Positions 1-11,935 of a DNA stretch of 64,000 bases are shown here, piece after piece. The notes under the pieces are model-generated. The model saw nothing but the letters and a program-made list of their open reading frames with translations. It was not told the origin of the DNA and ran no database searches. Source of the DNA: Henckelia pumila (Eukaryota; Streptophyta; Magnoliopsida; Lamiales; Gesneriaceae); contig NW_027331831.1 in the NCBI RefSeq assembly GCF_033568475.1, positions 12,090,001 to 12,154,000 on the forward strand. The letters run 5' to 3'. A program made the position numbers and the translations under genes. Within the stretch, counting starts at the first letter, position 1. Each line of letters begins with the position of its first letter.

Positions 1-91
1 CCTTTGCATAAATCCAAATTTTACTTGATTAGAACATGGTATCAAGAAAGGAAAATAGTATAAATCTTTAAGATAGCATCACATAAAATAC

Positions 92-1295
92 CATAGACGC
101 ATATGTAATTTTCGTAGATGCTTCTTTCTTAACATCTGACGTTGGCGAGAGAATTGGACATGCTTTTTCAGATGAAGCCTCCACTTCAGAAGAATTAGTA
201 GCAGCAACTTTTGCATCAGTATCCTTAGAAACTGAAGAGTCGGATGTTTTCTCCGCATTTCCATCTTCAACCGCTTCTTTGGTTTGAGATGATGCAACTT
301 CAGAAGAAGTAGTAGCAGCAACATTTGCATCAGGATCCTTAGAAACTGAAGATGCGGATGTTTTCTTGGCATTTCCTTTTTCAACCACTTTTTTGGTTTG
401 AGACGATGAAAGCACGAGGCCTAAAATATTTACGAATTGACTAATATGAATCAAGAGCACAAAACTAAGAGAAATATACAGATGCAGGATAAAATTCTAC
501 CTGAATTTTGTGCTGGAGCAACTTGATACTTCTTCTGATTATCTTGGATAACAGTATTGGTGGAAAATCGAGATAGATCAACGACCTGTAAAATATCGTT
601 CAAGACGAAGAAGCCATCCTCTTGTGTTGCCAGAAAGAATGTCTGGCTAAAACCCTTTCTAACACCATCCTTCAGAGCCAACAATCCAGTTACGGCGACA
701 AGGATCCCTCCTTCCAAAGATTCTTGGACCTCCACAGTTTCTGTCTCAAATAGACAATATTTATAATCCGAGGACATGATCTCACCATGAATGCCCTGCA
801 TCAAGATTTTGAAAAGCATTTCTTACATTCTGTCCTTTATAAATTTTAATAAGATTTGAGTAATAACTGAAACTAAAAATTTGATGGCGAACTGAAATTT
901 AGCTTTTAGTATTGGGCTAAATAGCTGGTGAAAGTAGCTCGTAGGAAAAGTAAAAGTCTCAGTTTCAATCGCTTTTGATCAAACGTGGCAATTAGCGCCA
1001 TGGAAATCTTACGCGAAGAAATTAGATAGGTTATATCCAGATAACATAAACAGAAAAGATGATAATTCCATGTAAAATCAACTAATGTCAAGTTGTGTCT
1101 CAAACGGCTCAAGAGGATTACACTTAAGGTTGTCACGGTCTTGCTAACACCATCGGGCCCTGGCCAGCCTAGTAGGCTCGACTCCTGATAGAACTTGTGG
1201 GCAACTTCAGGAGATTTATTGAGAATCACATAGTATTTCGTCACAAATGCTTTCGCCACTTCCTGAGCAGAATATCTTGGCCTCGGGGTTGTCAT
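92..1295 (-). CDS. G3BP-like NTF2/RRM protein, copy 1 (5' part; continues beyond the left edge)
   Basis: Exons read on the minus strand are 1295-1122, 795-501 and 420-92, all with GT/AG borders and an uninterrupted frame of about 266 codons. The start codon at 1295 opens MTTPRPRYSAQEV, the usual beginning of plant NTF2-domain G3BP-like proteins. Exons 1 and 2 encode the NTF2-like fold, with GILVAVTG, FSQTFFLATQ and GFFVLND as landmarks. Exon 3 is a low-complexity Ser/Thr/Glu/Lys linker ending KITYASM, a motif that precedes the RRM part in this family. The RRM exons would lie left of position 1; the minus strand reaches a possible acceptor at the very edge. Family members bind RNA and join cytoplasmic stress granules, and that role is inferred here from homology. 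This is the only copy in the window with an undamaged frame, so it is probably the functional member. Confidence 0.8.
179..406 (-). repeat. In-frame 114-bp tandem duplication in exon 3 of G3BP-like copy 1
   Basis: Two adjacent 38-codon units (406-293 and 292-179) both begin SSQTK, contain the SSVSKD motif and end in SSEV. They differ at about ten residues. The frame is kept, so the linker between the NTF2 and RRM domains is lengthened. The decayed copy at 21.2 kb does not show a clear second unit. Confidence 0.85.
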
Positions 1296-2870
1296 TATAT
1301 CTGCAGTAGTTTGAATGACAATTGTCCTGCATGTGCACTCGAGATTTAATAAAAGTTTCACCTAAAACTATACCTGATAAATACATCACCAAAATACAAG
1401 AGTGTTTATAATATAATTCGAATCTAAATGCAAACTATATGATAAAATGTTCTATATTATCATAAGAAGCAATTGGTGAGCAAGAAGCATATGGACTGGA
1501 AAGAGAGAGTTGAGGAAACTAAAGCAGGAATGGAGTTTGAAAAGAATACATTAAAAGACATGAAAATTATGAAGCCTATATAATGAGTCTCTCATGGAGT
1601 TCATAAGCCTATATAACATAGTTTATAATGTCCCGATGAAACGAATAACAATAACTATAGACAAAAGGAGTAGAGGACATATGCAAGGTTGATTGACTGT
1701 TGATTTAAGTAATTTATTCAATTAGCAAATATTCTGAACCGCTTCAGTCTCTTCCGAAACGGTAAAAAACCGCTTTTGAATCTTTAGAAACAGTTAAAGA
1801 CCGCTTCCCGCGTCTAAAGTCACATAAAATAGTTGCGCAACGAGTTAACGACTTTTCAAAACTCTGGTTTCCAACAAGAGACAGATTACTAGAAGTTTGT
1901 AACCGAAAAATCATACCTAAACCAAACAAATATTGATCATGTAACTATGCATTCAACCAATACTCATCCAATCTATATTTTTCCATAGATAGAAGATAGT
2001 ACTAATCAAAAGGGCTATCAGCCTATCAATACAATTCGACAAAATACCTATGCATTTAACTCAATGCATATGATATATCAGATAACTTATGACAAGCACG
2101 ATCGCCTAACAAATTAGACAAGTATATCCCCGCAAAATCCAGAGCAATCTTGGTCAGGGAGACAATCCATGCATGATCACATATCGCGAATAAACTCGAA
2201 AGGTGAATGACCATGCTAAATTAGTTTTAAACAAGTTCAAAGATGAAAAACTCTCTATAAGATAGAAGCCGAAGAATCTGAATTTATTTAACATAAGATA
2301 AAAATCCAATCTTGATAACAAATTCTAAAACAAATCTTCATCTAAAAGCTACAAGTTCAATCCAACCCTCGATTTTTTTGGAAGAAATCATGCACAACAC
2401 CGATCGAGGCAGAACCAAAAAAGGTACAGTCTTCCAGGCAAATAAATCAAGAAACACAAATAAAAACCGAAGAAAAATACAACCCATTTTTTATCAGGTC
2501 GTCGAAAACAAATCCAAAGATAAAAAAACGTGCAACAAATAAGCAAAAACAAAATCTTCAAACAATGACAAATCCAATCGTGCATATACAATATTGGACG
2601 AATGCATGTATATACAGCGAAAACACCTCACGAAACACTGGTTTCCAGGCGTTATACCTCTGACTTCCGCAGACTTCAAGAGAAACAAAGAAGCGTGAGA
2701 AGTGAAATGGAAGAGATTTTTTTATTTTTTATTTCTCTTTGAACGTAAAAAGACAAGATTTTGTGAATTCCCTTTTGGAGAAAACCTTTTTCCAGATAAG
2801 CAAAGACGAAGAACAAAAGAATCAAAGCAGCAAATGGCGCGTGATTTTTTTAGGAGTGGACAAGTATCAC
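1296..2870 (-). other. Leader intron and 5' UTR region of G3BP-like copy 1
   Basis: No open coding exon is seen. On the minus strand a purine-rich segment around 2860-2660 ends in a good donor (GAG|GTATAA at about 2660) and is a likely 5' UTR exon. The remainder down to 1296 would be a leader intron. The segment is duplicated with decay at 13.3-13.6 and 22.4-23.5 kb. The 23.5-kb copy lacks the stretch holding this donor. Confidence 0.5.
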
Positions 2871-4139
2871 TCTAACATTTAAAGCTATTTGACAGAAAAT
2901 AATTAGTGAGAAACAAAAGTCGCTTCAATGCGAATTCTCACTCCAAATCACTCAGGGATTTTTGTTTCCTAGTACGAGGAAATTAAATATTTGGAGTTTG
3001 GAGCAAAATTTCTTGTTTTCCATCGTATTTTTTTTTAAGTATATATATAAATATTATATGTTGTACACATCTCATATATTTATTTTTTATGATGATTTCA
3101 TTATAGTATTTAATAAAAAAATCAATTATAAACTAGTAATTTATTTATTTTAATCGATTGGTTGATTAATTAATTAGTTAAGTAATTGATAAATGGGGAA
3201 GTGAATATGAGAAGTAATTTATTTATATACATGTATATTTAACATGCAACCAAATTTTGTATGTCACAAGGAAAAATCACAACATATCTCGAAAAGAAAA
3301 AGGGGCTGCGTCATGAAAATATATGTTGCATCTATGTATACATCAAGCTCCTTCGAGCTAGTGCTAGATTTTTCTCAAGAATTATGTTTCTATACATCAA
3401 TGAATATGATAAACAAAATGCGAAAGAAGATCGAGCATTACCTTCAGTCATTGAATAATTTGCAAGTGATTTTTTGGTTTGAAACCTTATAAGCACTACA
3501 ACCTTTCAGCAGATGGTGTATTTGTGTTATTATGGGGTGTATGCTTAAGAAACTCAGACCTAGCTATTTATAGGCGTTCCTCGTACCATCAATGAGTTGT
3601 TCGGGTGCACGAGAGTAAAAAAAGAATGGCGCATGTGCGTCTTAAAAGTCTAAAGTAGCTAGAGACTGTGCATGCATTTTTCGTCCAAAATGTCATACTA
3701 CGATCGTTACCGACGTTGACTCAGTTATCTCTGTTTTTGTTTTGATATGTGCCATAATATGATTTGTCAATGTTCAAATTTTTTTTACAGATAGGCGTAA
3801 CTTGGTTCGCACTCATGAACCAATGTCGGATAGATTTTACTAGTTCACTCGAGCTCGTTTACTTTATTTTTATGCAAAATGTTCATCTATAGAGTAATGA
3901 TAAGAGCATTTAATCTCATGAACTACTGATAGGGAATTTGTTTTGACAATCCAATCATTACATTAGTGTTTCATTGCTTTGGAGACTCCTCTTATTGCCA
4001 TCGTTTCTGCTAAGTGAGGAGATTAGTGACCTGGAATACATCTTACATACGTGAAAAATATGTTCGTCATGTTCCTGTCTATAACACCAAACTCATGAAC
4101 AAAACATATCTGGCATTGTTCTTGCAGTGAAAAGTAAAG
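2871..4139. other. AT-rich upstream/intergenic DNA of G3BP-like copy 1
   Basis: No gene is recognised. Positions 2740-3330 match 23.5-24.4 kb, so this is part of the duplicated unit. The stretch from about 3480 to 4140 has no counterpart there and may be an unrecognised insertion, but I could not define its ends. Confidence 0.4.
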
Positions 4140-4680
4140 CTTCTGATATAAAAATAATATTTAAAGCTTTTGATATAAAAATAATATTTATTTTTCACGC
4201 AAATCAACATATATTATGTACACAGTATTTCTTCATAGAATAGCTAACAAAAAAATGATAATTTTTCCATGAAAAAATAATAATATTGACATAAAAAATA
4301 ATCTTTCGTCAATCAAATACTTTTCACTCAAATCAACATGAATTACACGATATTTCTTCATAGTTTATAACATAACTAACAAGCTAATTTAAGAATGATA
4401 ATTTTCAGTGAAAAACTATAATTTGGACATAAAAAGTAATACATGAATCAAATATTTTTCATTCAAATCAACATATATTCCACGATTTTCTTCCTAACAT
4501 AACTAAAAAAAAGGATACATATTTATTTGTAGTGAAAATTAATATTTTTTACATAAAAAATAATACTAAAAAGATTTACTTAAATAAAATATATTGCGCA
4601 ATATTTTTTCATAACATAATTAACAAAAAAAGTTATTTGTGCAATGAAAAATAATACATTGAACATAAAATTACTATATA
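4140..4680. repeat. AT-rich tandem repeat with a period of roughly 125 bp
   Basis: About four diverged units each contain a TTTTTCACTCAAATCAACAT-like stretch, a TTTCTTCATA-like stretch, a CATAACTAAC-like stretch and ACATAAAAAATAAT. One to two related units sit at 25.17-25.33 kb. Short matches to the ACATAAAAAGTAATATTTTT part occur near 50.75 kb and 56.66 kb, so the unit is also dispersed. Confidence 0.65.
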
Positions 4681-5024
4681 TATTATACTATTTAATAATG
4701 CATCAACTTCTTAGAGTAACTACTTTGATGATTTTAGTAGATTGACAATTGAAAATACGCATTCTTTTATTCGATAAAATTATTATAATAATAATTAAAT
4801 AATTTTTTAATCACAATTATTTACTTAAAATTTTTAAAAACAATTAATTAGGTTAAAAATCCATACACATGAATTATCATATGTATTGCTAGGCTTGATT
4901 AAATTCGTGGACAGATTTATAAATTTGTAGTTTGATATTTTCATTCATAAAAATAGATGAAAAAAAAGAAACAAAAAAAATTAAATAACATGTTATAAAA
5001 TAAATAAATCAAAGTCAAATTCTC
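4681..5024. other. AT-rich intergenic DNA, no gene seen
   Basis: Nothing coding is seen. From about 4861 the sequence matches 15645-15760, which identifies it as part of the duplicated intergenic unit. Confidence 0.5.
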
Positions 5025-5374
5025 TGTAGGACAGAGCACTTACCGCTTTACCAAAAACAATAGCTGGTGGTAATGGTGCAACTCAAATATTTTAAACCAC
5101 ACAGCAGCCCAAGCGTCATGGTTCGATCGTTCTACCAAGTAAGGACAATTATTGCACCCAACAATCTCCCTTCCAATAATTGCACTCCTTGCAATCAATG
5201 AAAATCAAACACATAATCTTGGCTCTCATACCAATTGCAAGACCGAGCACTTGCTGCTTTACCAAAAGTTATAACTGGTGGTAATGATACAACTCAAATC
5301 TTTTAAACCGCACAGTAGCCCAAACGTCATGGTTTGATCGCTCTACCAAGCAGGGACAATTATTGCACCCAACA
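5025..5374 (-). mobile_element. Complete TRIM (terminal-repeat retrotransposon in miniature), copy A
   Basis: The element is 350 bp with direct terminal repeats of 139 bp each (5025-5163 and 5236-5374) and only 72 bp between them. Read on the minus strand, each LTR starts TGTTGGGTGC and ends in CA. A primer-binding site resembling the initiator-tRNA-Met type (TTGGTATGAGAGCC, one base off the usual TGGTATCAGAGCC) lies at the internal edge of the upstream LTR. A purine tract, GGAAGGGAGAT, precedes the other LTR. A perfect 5-bp target duplication TTCTC lies at 5020-5024 and 5375-5379. There is no coding capacity, so movement would depend on enzymes of an autonomous relative. Relatives lie at 21713-22063, 41117-41475 and 43605-43735. 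Confidence 0.9.
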
Positions 5375-5518
5375 TTCTCCATGTTAGATTTTTCTAAAAA
5401 ATAATTTAATTTTTTGTTTGAAAAATAACAAATTTGTTCTAGTATATTAAATGCTCTTAAAATGCAAATAGATTAAAGCCCAATTGATCCTAATTTGCAC
5501 CGGTGATTGAAAAATTAG

Positions 5519-7728
5519 TGTTAGGATTGCCAATGTGTTTAGAGTGGCTGAATAAATACTTTTAAAATTTTTGAAATTTTTTGGTCTGATGATTATTAAG
5601 CTGAGTTACCATCTCAATAACTATTTTTATTTGACAGATGTTTGTTCAAGAACTAAACTTATCAGCGCGAAAATTACTTGCAACAAAAATTGAGCTGAAA
5701 ATAAATAAATTCAGTAGAGAAGTGCAAAAGAAATTTGTTTATGAAAGTTAGAAGGTTAAACTTCTACATCTCGTCTTCTTTTATTTCCAAAAAGATTCCA
5801 CTAGAATAATATATATAACCTTTTGTACAAACCTGATCCAATCGATGACTCTCTCTCGATTGGAATTCCTAGAAACTCAGCCTATTAAACTATCTGTTCA
5901 GAAGAATATTTTTACATAATTATAACAAAATTAATTTTAAATCAATGTTCAATGGCTTTTTTAGAATTTCTTGACCGTTCTCTGGAGATCTTGAGCTTCA
6001 AATATTTATAGACAAGTGAAAGTCCATAAGAATAGTCAGTGTAGATATGCCCCAAAACATCCAACAATGAAACCGAGCATTCCATGTGTCTTTATCTTCT
6101 TTTCAAATATAGTATAGTGGCGCAAGAGCCATTTGAACTGTAGTAGAATACGAAAACTAACGACTCATTTATTCATTCGTCATTAGCAAGAATAAATTCA
6201 AAAAATCCTTGAGCATAGAAAATGGAATGGTAGATCAAGATGTTTTTCTCGTCCAAACTGATTTGCTTGTCTTTTTAGCCAAAGGATAATCCGGCCCAGA
6301 TTGATTTCGAGTATATTATATTGGTCAGATCAGTTTCAACATTTTAGATTACTTATCTTGCTTACAGATTTAGTCTCCAGATTAGTTCTATCAGATTAGT
6401 TTGATTTGTTTCATAAGCTTGGTCCGGTTTGACTTATTCGGATCACTCTTGTCATCAACAAAACTTAACAGTTAAACCAACATGTCTCTATATAAAATTA
6501 TGGGGAGATTGGTTGATGCGGAAGAACTATTTTCTTGATATCACTGTAGCAGTTGACCCCCGAAACTTCAAGATTGTGTTCAGTTGAGGTTGGTCAACTG
6601 AACTGTTTTCTTCTCGCGTGTCGATGTTAATTGGCAAACAAATATTATGTACAGAATGATGTAAACTAATAGATTATAACTTGTGATTAAATGGTTGTAT
6701 CTAAGTAGTGAGTGAGTGAGGGTGCTCGAGTGAAAATAAGATAACTCAAATGTTTGTTTCTGGATGTTTGGAGATTTCAATACTCCTATGTCACCCTTCT
6801 CCCACCTCGGGAGGATTCATTCTAGAAGAATTTTACTATTATAATACTTTGCAATAACTCACTCCAAGACTAGGACTTACACACAATCGCCTATCACAGA
6901 ACTCCTAGAATCAAGAACCCAGCCCTCGACTAATTTTTGTTACAACAAGGTTTGCAGTACTTCAACTGTTTTGCTAACACAACTCGATTGGTCAGTTTTA
7001 AACTAACTTACAATACTTGTGTTATAACTCAAAACTTAAGCACAATTCGATCCTACTAATCTGATACACTGATATATGTGTGCTTGTGTTCTTCGGCTTT
7101 TTGATATATACTTTAAAGTATGCGTAAGTTCCTCGACTTGAATGTTTGTGGATAAACTGAAGGTGTTCAGTTTACCTCTGATAACTTGAATATTTGCGCG
7201 AGTATTTTTATAAGGAGCCAGATTCATTTTCAAGCACCCCTTGATATATATTTATACTTGACGGGCAACGACTCTTTCAAATTCAAATAGAGGTCGTTAG
7301 TCTGTCTTTTCCTTGTACATTCTCTGATGTGATCGTACGCTGTTGTGCTCTGGCTTCTGAGATGTCGGATATGTATAGAAAAGTATATCCACAAGAGTTA
7401 GGTTTTGATCACCCAGTATCTTGGACGATTCATTCTAGCAATCGTTGAGCTTTGATTTAGCTTTGAGACAGTTTGACTCCGAAAAACTGATTCATTTTAG
7501 CATATGTGAAACTGATTCAGTTTAGTTCCCTAAATTGAATGAAGTTTACAGTTTAGTTCTCTAAACTGAATGCAGTTTATCTCATTTTTTCGGTTGAGCT
7601 TCATTCAAGTAAACTTAGTTAACATCTTCAGTTTAGCTCCAAGAATCGTCCATTTTTCTCCTTTGGTTATGCTCGTTGAGTGCGTGAAATTATTTATGAT
7701 CTTGTTTGTTCAGTTCGTAATTCCAACA
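5519..7728 (-). mobile_element. LTR-like insertion (probable old solo LTR of copia type)
   Basis: The block is absent from the matching intergenic unit at 40.5 kb, where sequence like 5460-5518 runs almost directly into sequence like 7729 onward. Its ends are TGTTAGGATT and AATTCCAACA, an 8/10 terminal inversion and the TG...CA form of a copia LTR. I find no target duplication (ATTAG against TAAAA), and a few bases seem lost at the site. Read on the minus strand it has a repeated near-palindromic module (7640-7440) and then TATA-like sequence near 7250. A rearranged relative in the opposite orientation flanks the nested block at about 25.34-25.62 and 40.04-40.47 kb. No coding domains were recognised. 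Confidence 0.55.
7440..7640. repeat. Repeated CAGTTTAG / CTAAACTGA near-palindromic module
   Basis: Several direct and inverted copies of CAGTTTAGTTC and CTAAACTGAA are spaced a few tens of bases apart inside the 5519-7728 block. On the minus strand they lie upstream of the TATA-like sequence near 7250. Confidence 0.6.
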
Positions 7729-8684
7729 TAAAATATCAATCAATTTTTTGAATCACGGAACTTGGATTTTGGCTCGTTCAACCCAATTATTAGATATTGT
7801 TTGGCTCATGAAATTAGATGATAAATTGAAAGAAAAGGAAAAGTTAAATATTTTATCACCCCAAGTTTTATAAAAATTTAAGTTAAATGCGAGATTGTAT
7901 AAGGATACTGAATCTCATCATTCACAACGTATATTGATTAATAATAACATCGATTTCATATTTTTTCCAAGGAAGAGTAAATATAATGAAAAATTAGCTA
8001 TTATTTTTTTATACTTCAATTGCATTTGAAATCCACTTGAATTCTATTTATCCAAATCAAAAAATTTAGAAATCAATCGTCTCAAACCAATTGATCGGAA
8101 TACATACAACCTTAGATATATCCACATGGAACATGCTATTAAAATAATATTTGAAACACATAGATATGAAAATTTAAACCCAGCACCAACCTGTTTGGTT
8201 TGAAAAACAAGTTTGGCCATATACATGGTTTCTCAATTTAGATCGACATCCCAATTCACTTAAAGAAAATTCAATTGTTTTGATTTTTGGTTTATTTTTC
8301 TTATCTTGCATAAATAAAACATCATGGTAAGGTAAAAAAAGGTGGTTTAAGGCCAAAAAAATTGTGGTCTATCACTATATCACACATCTATTACACAGGA
8401 AATGTAGGGAGATTAATGCATATAATATTCAGCTATCTACTCCTTCTAACTCGACCAACTATCGTTCGGGTACTCCTCCGTGGACCTCATCCTCGGGTCT
8501 ATTTGAATTTCAAGTCCTCTCATTTGTCAGCTAAGCGTTTATACGTCGCTTTGCATTTTGACCATTATTTCTTCATGGAGATTTCATTTTCCTTTTTCTT
8601 CGTCACCTAAGGAAACATGAAATTCTTCCGTTATTGCCACTAGCATGATAATGGTGTAGGATCGATCATGATCACATTTAACCT
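7729..8684. other. Duplicated intergenic unit, no gene seen
   Basis: The segment matches 15790-16380, and its first 200 bp also match 40550-40760. Short open frames here are unsupported by any family and are not shared intact between the copies. Confidence 0.6.
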
Positions 8685-8689
8685 TTTAA

Positions 8690-10183
8690 TGTAGTGATCC
8701 AACATGGAATCACTTACTAACTAGCAACTAATAGCATGCATTAAACTTAATACAACAAAATACTTAACAGAGTAAAATGTGCGGAAACATAATCCATAAT
8801 TTACATATCAGCTTAGTATAACAGATCCAGGCTTAATACTGTAGTGATACAACATATCGAAAAGCTTAAAAGTAAACATTATACAGCTAATCAAATCCTG
8901 CTGTATAAAAACCCCTGACAAGCTCCGGCTCTCTAGTCCTGCCTCGAACTACCGGCTTCGTCCATACTGCGACCTGCCCCATGGAATAGGGTGTCCAAGA
9001 TAACAACTAGGACCTGAGCGCTAACGACCAGTACATAAACATGAGTAAACATATGTATATAATGCATGCAACATGATGACTGGTAAAGGGTCATCTGAAA
9101 AGTCATGCTCAGTACCGGCGCCACATGAGTGCTGCCACCGCACGGATCAACCTCTGGGTGCAACCACACTCGTCTAGTACACCAGAGTAGTCAGACATAC
9201 ATGTCCCCACCGTCGCGATACTCTCAGTGACAAACTATCGAGTATAGAGCTGAGCGGCTCTATAATCAGGTATAACAAGGTATAGGCTCAACGTGTATAT
9301 GCACATGACATATGAGTATAGAAAGCGGTAAATCATATATCATGCCATATAATAATGCCAAATAAATGCAACATATAAGCATGTATACTCGCTGACAATC
9401 TCAGTCAATGTGTACGTACCTCTAGGCTAGTTCAAGTACAGTAGGATCCTAGGTTCCAAGCCTAGATTCAAAAGTTCACTGTATCACTAAACAAGTTCTA
9501 TAAGACTTAACTAAGCTAATAAGTACTCCCAAAACTTAAATAGATTCCCGGACCATACCTTCGTCCGTAGTAAGCCCTTTGATGTCGCTGACTCTGGATG
9601 ACTATAACAACTTCTTTGTTATTCCAGAATCTCACTATTACCGATAGGGCCCTCAAGTGTATAACTCACACTATAAAACTGAAGAAGGAAACTCGGCAAT
9701 TCGTATTCAAAAATGAACTCCAGAGGCCCCTATTTATAGGCCAAGACCCGGCCTAGGTTCGTATCCTCCGAACTTGGGTTCGGAGCGTCCGTTCCAGCTC
9801 AATGCATGCATGCAAGCCACGTCGGGTTTGGATCCTCCGAACTCAGGTTCGGACCGTCCGAACTGCTCTACGTCCGACACTTGTCAAAACTCAAGGCTTA
9901 GTCATCGTGCATTGCTGGCTGAAGGAGTTCGGACCGTCCGATCTAGGGTTTGGATCGTCCGAAGCTACCTTAACCCCGAAGTCAACATGACCACGATCGA
10001 AGCACCCAGACTGCTGAGTTCGGACCGTCCAAAGTCTTCTTCGGGCCGTCCGAACTGGCTCAAATATTGAAAGCCCAATTCTTAATTCTGAAGTAGTCCG
10101 ATTAAGCCCCGAAATTGGTTAATTACTAACCTTTAATCATGTTTAACATATTATTATCTTAAAATAGAATCTGGGTTACTACA
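8690..10183 (-). mobile_element. Solo LTR, 1,494 bp, with TTTAA target duplication
   Basis: The ends are TGTAGTGATCC and GGGTTACTACA (TG...CA), flanked by TTTAA at 8685-8689 and 10184-10188. The matching units at about 16.37 and 17.57 kb lack the block, giving two empty sites. Promoter order suggests transcription on the minus strand: LTR start at 10183, repeated GGACCGTCCGAA module (10060-9770), then GGCCTATAAATAGG at about 9738. No internal domain or second LTR is present, so this looks like the product of LTR-LTR recombination of a larger element. Confidence 0.88.
9770..10060. repeat. TTCGGACCGTCCGAA near-palindrome array in the 8690-10183 solo LTR
   Basis: About eight variant copies of a 15-bp near-palindrome (TTCGGACCGTCCGAA, with forms such as TTTGGATCGTCCGAA and TTCGGGCCGTCCGAA) occur in pairs, much richer in G+C than the surroundings. 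The array ends some 30-40 bp before the TATA box on the minus strand. Confidence 0.8.
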
Positions 10184-11935
10184 TTTAATACAACCCTCAA
10201 AGTATAAACAGACGTATGTACATAAGAGTATATGCAATATTGTTGTTGCCATTGGAATACTCGAAAACTGAACCATGCAATAATTTTTCTATCTTTTCAA
10301 TACATTATATGATACATGTTCATACTATGTGCAATGAATGTGCAATAACCCATTAAAATTGCGAAATCAACGAATAAGAGTAAACAAACAATTGTTCCAT
10401 ATTTAGGTGTAATTTATAAATTGTATAACAGAAAACATTAATAGAAGCTAAAGAATTCTTCCACTTACCACGATCGAAGAACGATCTCATGCATGCCATA
10501 CAAGATTCCTTTGGCCAAATTTAGTACGATGAGCCTGAGAAAACATTATATCAGTGATTGAATAATTTTGAGTAAAAGAAGATAAAAATATCTTAAGAGT
10601 GACTGAGATAATAATTCAATTTGTATATTACCTTGCAATACATATCACGAGTTTCATTCAATTTTGAAAAGGAAGAAGAAACTCAATTGCACGGTGTATA
10701 GAATCCACATATTCGAATTCCACGAACCCACAACAAAAATCATTGTCGCCAAGAATGTTGAACCAAGTCAGAGAAATACTAAGAGATAAAATTGTAAAGA
10801 AAAAAATGTTTGAATCAAATCCGATTCGGACATCATGTCTTCTAATCTGAATTTCTTCCAACCATCTCGAATTGTTTTAGAACCTCCAAAAATCTTTGTT
10901 TGGAAATATCATATGGCAATCCTCCTATGTATATTCTATTAAATATGATGATAATCACATAATTCAAACAATACGATACAATCAGATGCCTAAATAAGAC
11001 TACAAATGGATAAAATTGTATTATGCATTAGAGATTAATATTAGTCTAACCATTTGTACCTGGTTGCATCTTGGGTTCAGTGGCATTTGAAGTAACTGAA
11101 TATTTTGATTGGGTGCTGCTAGGATTTGAGACTTTTGAGGCACCTTTAACAAGAGATGTCGGAGCTTTGGATGTTGGTGGAGCTACCGCTTTCTTGCCGA
11201 ATTTTGAATGAACACTCGTGGTTATTGGAGAAGTCAAGGGACTCGCCATTGCAACCTTTGGATAAATTCAAAATTTACTTAATTAGAAGATGGTGTAATG
11301 AAAGGAAAATAATATAACTCCTCAAGATAACATCGCATAACATACCATAGAAGCATATTTAAAATTTCCCCTGACACTTGTTTCTTAACATCTGACACTA
11401 GCGAGATAACTAGAGATGCTTTCTCATATTAGATGATGTAGGTTGATCTAATTTGCTTCATGGAACTAAAAGCTCGAGGCTCAAAATTTTAAGAAATTGA
11501 CTAATACACGCAGTGAACAAATTAAGAGCACAAAACTAGAAGAAATATACAGATACAGGGTAAGATTCAACCTGAACATGGAGCAATTTGATCCTTCTTA
11601 TGATTATCTTGGTAGCAGTGTTGGAAAAAATTCAGATAGATCAACGACATGTAAATATCATTCATGACGAAGAAGTTGTCCTCTCGTGTTGTCAGGAAGA
11701 ACTTCTGTCGAAAACCACTTATAATACCATCTGTCATAGACAAAAATGCATTTGATCAAGTAAAAGTATCAGTTTCAATCACATTTGATCAACCGTGACA
11801 ATTGGCGCCATGAAAATCTCATGCGAAGAAATTAAATATGTTATATCGAGATTAATAAAAAAACATATAAGATGATAATCTCATGTAAAATGAACTGTTT
11901 AAAAGAGGAAATAATCAAATAATGTCAAGTCAAGT

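Noticed and set aside
2312-3492. Several 60-80-codon frames upstream of G3BP-like copy 1
   Set aside because: They are Lys/Asn- or Phe/Tyr-rich, not kept open in the duplicated copy at 23-24 kb, and best explained by AT-rich DNA.
9770-10060. CRISPR-like array of short repeats
   Set aside because: The units are variable near-palindromes without uniform spacers, and lie inside a plant solo LTR.
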